Assembly: GCF_040869045.1 (NCBI RefSeq)
Contig: NC_090319.1
Coordinates: forward strand, 302,796,998-302,860,997
Length of the DNA: 64,000 nt
Source: Eurosta solidaginis
Taxonomy: Eukaryota; Arthropoda; Insecta; Diptera; Tephritidae
Reading direction: 5' to 3'
Shown: piece after piece, positions 1-8,935 of the stretch
How positions within the stretch are numbered: position 1 is the first letter of the stretch
Layout: every line of letters begins with the position of its first letter
Position numbers and translations under genes: made by a program
The notes under the pieces: generated by a model
The model's input: the letters and a program-made list of their open reading frames with translations, nothing else
Told to the model about the DNA's origin: nothing
Databases searched by the model: none

Positions 1-640
1 TTTCAAATTATCCGTTCTAAAATTTCTCAGAAATGCTCAAATATTAAAATTCGTGCTTTTTGGTGGTGTTTATAATTGTCTTCGAGTATAGTAAAGCAGC
101 CAATCCTTAACAGTATGTGCCGTCTGCTTTGGATTGTCATCCTTCTGAAAGATCCAACCTGCACCGAGCTCCAACTTATCCAGCAATGCTTTCCAAATAT
201 CTTCCAATAAAGACTTGTCTATAAAATCTATATGATCATATTACGCTCAATAAAGTTAATTCTACCAACTGCAGAGGCCGCCACAGTTTCCCAAACCATA
301 ACACTGCCGCAACCATGCTTTATAGTCAAACAAACACTTTTGTTCTTTCATCGCCATCAAAAATATTGAACTTTGCCTCATCAGTAAACTGAACTTTTTG
401 CCAAAAATCCGACCCTTTTCCATGTGTGCTTTCGTGAGCTCCAAGCAAAATTTATGGGTTTTCCAGAAATAAGGGCTTTTTGTGTGGTGTTCTGCAGTAA
501 AAACCGTTCTCGTGCAGAGCTCTTTGGACTGTTTTTGAATGCGTACGGTTGCTTGATAAATTTGCTATATTTTCGGCTCATTTCGGAGCAGATACTTTTG
601 GAGTTTTGTCCACTGCTATCAAAATTAAGCTGATATCTCG
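1..640 (-). pseudogene. Tc1-family transposase relic
   Basis: Decayed Tc1-type transposase read on the minus strand and cut by the left edge of the window. Toward the C terminus, frames around 80-200 give FQKDDNPKQTA, the counterpart of the conserved QQDNDPKHT motif that holds the second catalytic Asp. The middle part (about 262-560) gives KALISGKPINFAWSSRKHTW in one frame and AKFNIF-like residues in another, matching the family order of 'KKPLLS...' then 'W..V.F.DE..F...G'. Several frameshifts and stops separate the pieces, so it cannot encode a working enzyme. Tc1 enzymes cut and paste at TA. No terminal repeat could be assigned with confidence. Confidence 0.75.
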
Positions 641-649
641 TGTCGTACT

Positions 650-742
650 CTTATTTTTTCCTACAAATTGATGGGATGGCACATACTTGTTTTATGCAGA
701 CTCCGAACGGTATTTGCAAGGCAGATATGTTATACATTTAAG
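650..742 (-). repeat. S1 SINE, 3' body fragment
   Basis: The minus strand carries the S1 body motif around GCCGTTCGGAGTCGGCATAA, here mutated, followed by the 'AAACAAGTATGTGCC' region. The same body is seen in fuller copies at 22.4, 26.3, 29.0, 46.9 and 61.6 kb. It interrupts the N-terminal side of the Tc1 relic, so it inserted later or marks its edge. The tRNA-like head is missing. Confidence 0.75.
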
Positions 743-1847
743 CCTGTAAGTATTTCTTGAACTCTTGATCTAGAAATACCCAAGAAATTCTTGAACGTTT
801 CGATTGAAGCACACAGACAGCAACTTGAACGAAATTTGTAAAGAAAGTCAATAATAATGTAAAACAAATATCTTCTAATAAAACCTCAATTTTGGCTTAA
901 AAGAAAGTACTGAAAATTTCGTGAGCGTGTTATGATCTGCATACCAATATAAATTTGACTAATATAATTTTTTTCAAGTTTTCCGAAAACCGAATGGAAA
1001 AAGAAAATTTTTATGGCGCAAATTCATATCCGTTGTGTTTGTTTTGAATGTGAATGTTGCTCTTGAAGAAAATAAAACATTTTGCAACTAAGCTTGATTT
1101 AGAAAACTTAAGAGATGACACTGTTACCCAATACTTTTGTTTTGGTTAGTCGCGTTTAATTTTTTTGTTAAATTTGTTATTAATTTGAGTTGCATAACAA
1201 GTTGATTCAAAAATTTATTAACACCATACAAAATTCTTAAAACTAAACACGAATCTTAACTACTCAAATGTTTCATTTCTGATGGTATGACCATATTAAT
1301 GTCGTGACCAGTTGAATGGCAAGTTGATTCAAAAATTGAATTAAACAAAAATCCATTGACCCTAAGAATTGAAATCAAAGTGCATAGATGATAAAAATGA
1401 AAATATATGAACACATAATTTTTAAAATTTTTATTATTTGGGTTGGAATTTTTTAGAAGAAGTTAGACGTAAATTTTTTTACAACTAAAGGATTATTGAT
1501 ATAAGTGTACAAACATTTCGTTGAAAAAAAATCTAAATTTAGATGTCAAATAACTAGAAAAGTTGAAATTGCTGCACAACCTATTTGTATCGTTGATGTT
1601 AAATTATAAAAAAGAAAATTTTTCACAAAGTTAATTAAGCTACTTTATTAAACTAAAATTTAGCGGGCTAAAAAACGGCATTTTCGGTTATTGATTTAAA
1701 TGTGAATCCGCAACAAGCTTATACAAACTATAATGCCACCCATAGCAAAAAGGGGGTATAGTGCATTTACGATTTTTTTAATGCCCGTCAATTTCTATAA
1801 TTACATTTTACTCACTAACTAAACAAAAATTAAATTTATTTAATAGT
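743..1847. other. AT-rich stretch, no gene seen
   Basis: No open frame with recognisable protein content. Around 1118-1139 the + strand reads ACACTGTTACCCAATACTTT, which resembles terminal repeats of some Tc1-type elements, but no inverted partner was found. It may be an orphan end. Confidence 0.4.
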
Positions 1848-1985
1848 TTGGGAAAAATTTAAACAAGGTGACATCAGAACAGACAAAGCGACAGCTGTTT
1901 CCAAGATACCTTTTAAAATTTTCCAAAGCGTTTTCTCTCGGGAATGGGATTTGAACGCGCACTCCGCGTCATTTCCCAGTAGTGA
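1848..1985 (-). repeat. S2 SINE, tRNA-like head plus body (partial)
   Basis: On the minus strand a RNA polymerase III B-box-like GTTCAAATCCC is followed by the body AAGCGTTTTGG...GTCGCTTTGTCTGTTCTGATGTC. The best copy of the family is at 32,640-32,812. The head resembles a long-variable-arm tRNA (Leu or Ser type), by its TGGCTGAATGCG A-box in the better copy. Confidence 0.6.
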
Positions 1986-2800
1986 AAGATAAAACAAGGT
2001 TTAAATTTTAAAGTTTACTTTAAATATCTTAAATTTCCCTAATTAAAACTAAATTTTCTCAGATTTCACTTTTCACAATTTACTGCTTTTGTGCTATAAA
2101 CGGAAGTATGTAACTCTTTTATACTTAACAACAAAAAGCAAAAAATATTACATATACCCTCCGGTATCCGTCTTTTCAAAGGGTACGGACATATTTTCGT
2201 GTAATTGGTTAGTTTTTAATAGAACGACGTACCTTTTTATCTAAAATATTGAAATATTAAATATTTCAATGATGACAACAACCACAAACCCATGTTATAA
2301 CTATAACAATTTCGATTATTACTGTTTTCTCTCTTTTACTCGATTACAATTAAAGTAATGATACTGCCAACTTTTCAAATTAATATTGCAGTAATCATAA
2401 TCGTTAGAACAAATGTTACGATTGTACGTGCTACCCTTATTCATGTTTATATAAAAAAATTTCATACAAATATCCACACACAAAAAAATAGATTTGGGAA
2501 AAGCTTCAAAAATCCTTAAAAAAGTTCGACTATGCGTGAGTATATTTTTACGTGAGCGCAAAAAAAATATCACGAGTAAGCAAAATTTTAGTTTGATTCT
2601 ACCCGAAAATCATTGCAATGCTGACAACGAAAACCCGAGTAAAGTAAAAACGGCGTATTTTTTTTTTCGAAAACAGCAATTTACATGAATAAGCGAGTTT
2701 TTCACTGATTCTTTGGCAGCAACAATAATAAAAATATAGCAACAATTACACGTACATGTGAAAAAATGTATTTGATCTACAAAAAGTTACAATTTGAATA
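1986..2800. other. AT-rich stretch, no gene seen
   Basis: No coding or RNA gene recognised. A few GATTAC/GTAATC motifs lie at about 2310-2410, a thinner version of the cluster at 46.4 kb. Confidence 0.4.
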
Positions 2801-3347
2801 ATCCCTGCAAAAAATAGTGCGACTAATCCCTAAAGAGAGCCGTCTCTGATTAATCTCTTTTGTCTACATTGGGGCATAATTGATCCCCTCTAGTCCCTTT
2901 TAAGAAACATAAAAAAAAGCTGCAACGAAGTGAGTTAAATAAAAAAGATTATAGGTTCGATTCTAATTATTTAAGAAAAATGTGGAGCCCTATACCGAAA
3001 ATAAATGACTTGAACCATATGTTTCATTAGCGTCGACCCATATCTCTTGTAATGAATTAGCGAATTAATAATTTTTATACTTAGATGTATTTAGCAATCT
3101 TTTGCAAGTTTTAATATTCCGTTTAACATGTACATATAAAGAGATTAGTCTTCATTCCTTCCCATATGGGTACAAAGGGGTTGATCCTATCGTTCCCTTT
3201 CGGGTATAAATGGGTACAATTAGTCTCTTCATAGGACATGCTCAAACAATAGGGAACAGTTCTACGCATACAAAGAGATAAAAACTGGCATTAATTGCTT
3301 ACTCCTTTGCAACTCATACCGGACTTATCTCATTTTTTTGCAGGGAT
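2801..3347. mobile_element. 547-bp TIR element (MITE) with an internal B-box-like motif
   Basis: The left end reads ATCCCTGCAAAAAATA and the right end, reverse complemented, ATCCCTGCAAAAAAATG, so about 14 bp are shared. There is no long open frame, so it is a non-autonomous element. Near 2963-2975 AGGTTCGATTCTA matches the RNA polymerase III B-box consensus GGTTCGANTCC closely. I cannot see a convincing target duplication. The superfamily is not assigned. Confidence 0.6.
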
Positions 3348-3741
3348 AACAAAGTCTCAAACATAAACATCATTTTGGGTTTTGCATGAAATAGTTTTTC
3401 AAAGGCGTGAAGAAAATATAAATGCTAGCTGTATAAGTAGGAAATTTAAATTGGAATTAGGGTAGAGTAATTTTGGTAGCCGCCAACATTTCCCCAAAGC
3501 GCAAACGACATTAAAAGAGTTAAGGCAGCCTTTGGAAGGCCTATAACTTGTTTTAATAAAATTGAATGGGCTACAAAACTGCAAATTCAAAAAAGCTTAG
3601 AAAGCTTTAAAAGAGTAACACATTTTCATAAAACGTTCTCAAATTTGTTTGCTCAGTTTAAAAATTCATCATGGTATATTATAAATTATCGAAAAAAAAA
3701 ATTATTTTTTATTGATTTAGGAAAATTTAAAAATTAAAAAC

Positions 3742-4076
3742 GTGGTAATGAATTATCGCACTTTTCGGTTTTTCGAAATTTTCGATATCGAAAAAGTGGG
3801 CGTGGTTATAGTCCGATTTCGTTCATTTTAAATAGCGATCTGAGATGAGTGCCCAGAAACTTACATATCAAATTTAATTAAGATGCCTTAAAATTTACGG
3901 ACAGACGGCCGGACAGACGGACGGACGGACGGATGTGGCTAAATGAATTTCTTTTTTTATCCAGATCATTTTGATATAAGAAGCCTATATCTATCTCGAC
4001 TAGTTTATGCCGTTACGGGGTACCGTTATGCGAGCAAAATTAGTACACTGTGAGCTCTGCTCAGCTGAGTATAAAA
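3742..4076 (+). mobile_element. H1 element, terminal fragment
   Basis: Contains the H1 terminal blocks in order: TTTTCGATATCGAAAAAGTG, GGGCGTGGTTATAGTCCGAT, AGCGATCTGAGATGAGTGCC, a (ACGG)n run before ATGGCT-like sequence, and the end GAGCTCTGCTCAGCTGAGTA then TAAAA. The hairpin-side half is absent. Same order as in the full copies at 9.1 and 51.4 kb. Confidence 0.85.
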
Positions 4077-4189
4077 AATGTTTGCATGTTAGCGAGAAGA
4101 AAATAAGTGTTTTCTTATATTTTATTTTTCGAATTTGATATTTATTTATTATTCGAATAAAAAATAAATAGTTTCTTCGTTATTGAAAT

Positions 4190-4782
4190 AAAAGTACTTG
4201 GGCGACCGAGCTTTGCGCGGCAACTTTTCGTTGTGCTGGCAACGTTTCTTTTTTTAATTTTGAATAGGTGGCAACCTTAAATGGCAACCCTACTCAAAAA
4301 TATCCCTATTGTAATGCGGAGTGAAATACCTTTCGTTTGATACCCATATCGGCATATCTCATGCAATTTTTTGTTTATTTCGAATAGGTGGCAACCTTAA
4401 ATGGCAACCCTACTCAAAAATGTACCTATTGTAATGCGGATTGAAATACCTTTCGTTTGATACCCATATCGGCATATCTTATGCAATTTTTTTTAATTTC
4501 GAATAGGTGGCAACCCCAAAATACTCAAAAATATCCCTATTGTAATGCGGAGTGAAATGCCTTTCGTTTGATACCCATATCGGCATATCTCACGCAATTT
4601 TTTTTTTAAATTGAATAGGTGGCAACCTTGTGAAACATTCTGAGTGGCAACACCTAAGTAGAAAGTCTTAGAAGGTGATACGTTATCTCTGTGCCAAATT
4701 TCATTTAAATCGGTTGAGCCGTTCCCGAGATCGTTCGGCTATACCAACAAACAAGAATTGCTCGTTTAAAGTTATAAGATTT
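4190..4782. repeat. Dispersed repeat with three to four tandem units of about 119 bp
   Basis: GAATAGGTGGCAACC recurs at about 4262, 4381, 4500 and 4611, giving a period of 119 bp with a shorter last step. Each full unit carries CCTATTGTAATGCGGA and CCTTTCGTTTGATACCCATA. The block ends with GGTTGAGCCGTTCCCGAGAT and ATTGCTCGTTTAAAG, a tail of the type common in insect interspersed repeats. The CCTTTCRTTTGATACCCATA core is shared with the H1 minisatellite. Confidence 0.7.
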
Positions 4783-4805
4783 CTTTTAATAAACAAAACT
4801 AATTG

Positions 4806-5510
4806 AAGGGATGTGTGAAATAACGATATAACTTAAAAATCAACCTTTTGAGTAAAGTGAAAAAAACTTAGCAATGCAGGTAAAAATAAATTTATAATAA
4901 TCCTCTTTGGTAGGCTTTGAAAAGTAGGATTCTTTGATAAGAAAAAGTAATAAATTTTATATATACATAATTTTATTAGAAAATGGATGAATTCTTTTTT
5001 TTTAGTTATACCGTTGTTCCATAGATCGAATATCAAATATTTTGATTGAGATACTTTATTAAACAAAATAGTGGATACATTAATAACCATTGTTAAATAC
5101 ATTTTATTCTATTATTTAGAAATGCTTATAACTATTTGTTTTTTCTTTTGTTATTTTTAGCAATCTTTTTTTTACTACTTTTATCAATTTCAAACTTTTT
5201 TCTATTTTTAACAATGGAGTTCTCTGTCTGCTTAGTCGTTTTTGAAACCACTTCAATTCTTTTATTTTTCAGTTCTTTCTGGTCTACGACATTGAATATA
5301 TTTTCATACCATTTCGATGCTTCTCTACTGCAAAATTTTATTAGAGAGTTATACCGTTATTCCATAAATGAAGCTAAAATCTTTGTTTAAATATCTCTAT
5401 TATTTTCTAAGATTAATATGGTATATGTATGCGATCGTGCTCTTTTTATTTAGTTGATTTATGGAAAAACGGTGTAACTCGACGTATACCATTATTCCAC
5501 ACATCCCCCC
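4806..5510. mobile_element. 705-bp TIR element with repeated GGAATAACGGTATA motif
   Basis: The left end GGGATGTGTGAAATAACGAT pairs with the reverse complement of the right end, GGGATGTGTGGAATAATGGT. AATTG lies directly outside both ends (4801-4805 and 5511-5515), a candidate 5-bp target duplication. Related motifs (ATACCGTTGTTCCATA near 5007, ATACCGTTATTCCATA near 5350, and a last one at the right end) recur inside. These are probable transposase-binding subterminal repeats. The superfamily is not recognised. Confidence 0.6.
5132..5326 (-). pseudogene. Possible last-exon remnant of a transposon gene
   Basis: On the minus strand an open frame of about 64 codons follows a TTTTGCAG acceptor-like site and ends at a TAG at 5132-5134. 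The peptide begins REASKWYENIFNVV and is Lys-rich toward the end (KKFEIDKSSKKKIAKNN). It lies wholly inside the TIR element and could be the 3' end of its transposase gene. No family motif is visible and composition alone could explain it. Confidence 0.2.
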
Positions 5511-5764
5511 AATTGTATATTCGTCCTTATTGACCTTTTATTCGCTATTTGCATAAATTTTGCCCAATTCTAACTAAACCAAAAAAAACATATCGGCGGA
5601 TTTCAGATAAGAGCATCCTGTATTTTCTTCCGATAACAATAAGACATTTATTTGGCTACAAAATTTTACTCTTCGCCGATTTCGTGCGAAAACCACAACA
5701 AAAAAGAATCATAAAATTTCAAAAATTAAAGAAATAGGTTATAAATAAACTTTAGTAAACCGCT

Positions 5765-6060
5765 TGCAAATTTTTCTTAACAAAAACACAAAATAATTTC
5801 ATGAATGTTTGAATCGTGTTTTTTTATATCCAAAAAAAAAAAAAAAAAAACAGTCAATTAAACAAAAAAAAAAAAAAAACACAATAGGAAAAAATATACA
5901 AAAATTTCGCGTTGCCAATTGCAAATTTTTCCTAACAAAACACAAAAATCATGAATGTTTAAATCTTTTTTGTTTTGCAGAATATAAAAAAGAAATCAGT
6001 TAATTAAAAAAAAAAAAAACAATACGAAAAAAATATACAAAAAGTTTGTATGGACAAATT
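5765..6060. repeat. Two direct copies of an A-rich unit, about 156 bp apart
   Basis: GCAAATTTTTCTTAACAAAA at about 5765 recurs as GCAAATTTTTCCTAACAAAA at about 5921, each followed by CATGAATGTTT and long A-runs. It looks like a local tandem duplication with slipped poly-A tracts. The short open frame covering it is composition-driven. Confidence 0.5.
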
Positions 6061-6379
6061 CTTAAATGAAAAAGATTAATTGAGTTCGGTGAAATTAACA
6101 GCATCTTCTGAGAAAAACAACAACATTTATTTAGCATATTTCAACAAGTGGAGAAGCTGGAAATCAAGCCTAAAAAGTTTGCGAAAAAAGCGTCTAACAA
6201 CATTTGAGATTTCTACTTGTCGAAAAAGCGCAAGCATATTTTATGCAATTAACATCATAATTTAACTTAATTTACGTTTTTTAGAATTTGTGCAAAAAAA
6301 AAAAAATTTAAAAGTGAATTATTTGTAAAGCATACACAAGTAAGCACATTCACGCGCTGCATGCCTAGCACACTAAACG

Positions 6380-7203
6380 ACCTAAATGACTGTGAGTTGG
6401 CGCGGTTAGTTAGTTAGCATCGTTATAGAAACCAAAAGCATTTTTACACCAAGCATTTTGAGTGCGTGGTGCGCCGGTTTTTGTGTTTTATGCATGAAAA
6501 TTGAATTATTTACACTTGAAATGCGTGAACGTGTGCGACGTTTTAATGTGAGAAAGTGTTTCCAACGTCAGTAAGTTAATGCGTGAATAAACAAAACTAT
6601 AAAAATTACTTAAAAGTGTGTATATGTGCGCTTATACAGATATAGATGTGTTAGTGCCAGCTGCTCATTTAAGTTTTAAAAGCAATAAAATTTAATAAGG
6701 TAATATTGTAACTGAAACGCAATTTAGTAAATCACACAAGCACGACGAATAGTGACATAAACAGAACTTTTGAATTACTCTACGGGAGAAGAAAAACTAA
6801 AAAGAAAGCACAACAAAAACTAAATTGCAACAAAACAATAGTAATATACTCATTGAAATTTCAAGGGAATTCTTAGTGCTCCTCCCGCAAACAACTCGTA
6901 TTTCTGCTTAGTAAACAAGAAAAATTGACACCAACAAAAAATAGCAGCAAAAATAAAAAAAAAAAAAAAATACACATCCCCAAAAGTTTCCAAAAACAAG
7001 TGAAAACCCAGTGTTATTTACTTCACTGCTACTGCAAGTTAAAGTATCAAGTTTAATGCATACACACACATACTGTTGCAATACATACAACAGGTGAAGA
7101 ACTTTCCAACTTAAACATTAACCTAAGTCCTAGGAGACTTTTACATCCACACACAATCAACAGCGGAAGGCAAAAAAAAAAAAACTACAAGGCTAGTATT
7201 TCG
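6380..7203 (+). other. Candidate non-coding first exon (5' UTR) with splice donor
   Basis: The stretch has the texture of a fly 5' leader: less poly-T than its neighbours, many CAACAAAAAC, GTGCG and ACTTAAAAGTG words, no long open frame and no recognised repeat. It ends in TATTTCG|GTGAGTG at 7203/7204, a strong splice-donor match, after which T-rich intron-like DNA begins. An initiator-like TCAGT lies near 6568. The transcription start is not defined. It could also be unique intergenic DNA with a chance donor. Confidence 0.3.
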
Positions 7204-7480
7204 GTGAGTGTTTATGACTTTGTTGTTTTTTTCCATTTATTTTGCTGTGCTATACCTATTTGCTTTTTTATACATATTTACTTTACGTATATTTTCACGT
7301 TTTTGCTGATTAGACAAAGTGGAGCTTTAGCTTTATTACTCAGCGCGCTGTTTACAGCTTTATTATGACTAAGAGATTGTAAAATACTTTAATTAAATAA
7401 TAAACTGATGGCGTTTTGTACGTGTATGTGTGTGTTGAAGGTGTAATTTTCAGTTGGTATGTATGTGTGTTAAGATTGTA

Positions 7481-8456
7481 CACTCAGAGAAAAACGCCGT
7501 TCTAAAATCCAGTACCACCGGACTCAATTCAAGCTTTTCATGTTCTTACTTTTTTGTTCTTGAAAAACGTACGACCTGTTCTTAAAACAACAACTCTGTT
7601 CTTGAACTGACAACCATTTTATTGAAAACAGAACGGCTGGTCTTAAAATATGAACAAATGTTCTATTGATGAGAACAATGTTCTTAAATTAAGTTCAAGA
7701 AAAAAGAAACGGTATAATTCGTGTGCACTACTATGTTAAATACAACATTTGGCACGAGCTATCAAGCAGTTGAAGTGGCCTAGCGGCTATAATGTTGCGG
7801 TTGCGATCGTGTGGCACAAGTTCGATCACCATCAAATTCTGAACTTTTTTAAAACAATTTTTTTATGTTCTCTTTTTTTTTAACTCTTATTTTTCATTCA
7901 GTTCCATTCACATATGCACAGTTAATTCTCAAACTTGTTAAGAAATGTTTTATGTATATGTGCAGATTACGTCTTCAAATAAGAATAATTTCTCAATAAG
8001 CGAAATGTATGAAAAAATGCATATTATAAATTTTTCCTTAAACTCTTGAATTTTAATAAAAAATTTTTTGTTATAAATATTTTTTTATTTATGACAAACA
8101 AATTATTATTAATAAAAAATAAATGGGTACCTATTGAAAAAAATACGTACCCCTCCCACCAAAGATCAAGCGCGAACCGTTCTTGAATTGAGACCGAAAA
8201 ATGCTAAATCGACCCCAAATTGTTCTCGAAGCGTGAGAACAAAAAATCTTAAATCAAGCCCAAGAATGAGCACAGAAGTTTCACACATCAATACCAAACT
8301 GATCATCAAATACAAACGGTGTGTTTGGAAAAACTTTTCTTAAAACAAGCCCATCGGTCACGAGTTAAGAAAAACGTACTTAACAGACTTTTGTCAACGA
8401 ATGTTCTTAATTTTGAACTTGTTTCGTTCGTTTTAGAACGATTTCTTTGCTGAGTG
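7481..8456. mobile_element. 976-bp TIR element with GTTCTT repeats and a tRNA-like module
   Basis: The left end CACTCAGAGAAAAACGCCGT, continuing to GTTCTAAAA, pairs with the reverse complement of the right end, CACTCAGCAAAGAAATCGTT and CTAAAA. TA flanks both ends (7479-7480 and 8457-8458). The outer 200-250 bp on each side are full of GTTCTTRAA and its complement, more than ten times in all, which suggests subterminal binding sites. The centre has no transposase and holds a tRNA-like block (7776-7829). The superfamily is unclear. Confidence 0.65.
7767..7840 (+). other. tRNA-like block (A and B box) inside the TIR element
   Basis: TGGCCTAGCGG at 7776-7786 fits the A-box consensus TGGCNNAGTGG. 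AGTTCGATCAC at 7819-7829 fits the B-box GGTTCGANTCC. Spacing is about 32 bases, as in a tRNA. No clean cloverleaf with a CCA-side acceptor stem was folded by eye, so this is a tRNA-derived or SINE head and not a tRNA gene. T-runs follow downstream. Confidence 0.45.
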
Positions 8457-8935
8457 TAGGTGTATTTGTGATTGTGATTTTTTTCTGTATAATATGGAAA
8501 GCCTTTAGTAACACTAAATCTGCTAACGTCAGAGCATCGATTTTTCTGAAACTATGTTACGTATTTTATTGAAAGGTGTTTTAAGGAAGGCGTGTCATAA
8601 TGTCCACGGCCTTAATGTCAGTTGGATTTATGAGCACTTCAAATGTTCGTAAACTTCATTCACTCGCTAAATTCTTTAAATTTAGCTTTATTATGAACCA
8701 GAAAACCTCGATTTGATCGTAAGACCATATCGCGAAAAATACCGCAACTATATATTTACTATGTCGAGAGCTGTATAAAAAAAAAAAATCTCCAGGGTGG
8801 ATAAGAATTTTAGTTGATAAGTTCATGCTACTCACAAAGATTTCTCAGCAGAATATTGTTTAATTTAATATTTCACTCTAATGGAAACCAGAAATTATTA
8901 ACCAGGTGGATGCCTCAGACAAATATCAATAATGA

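Noticed and set aside
7776..7829. True tRNA gene
   Set aside because: A and B boxes are present, but no full cloverleaf or acceptor stem could be drawn, and the block is inside a TIR element.
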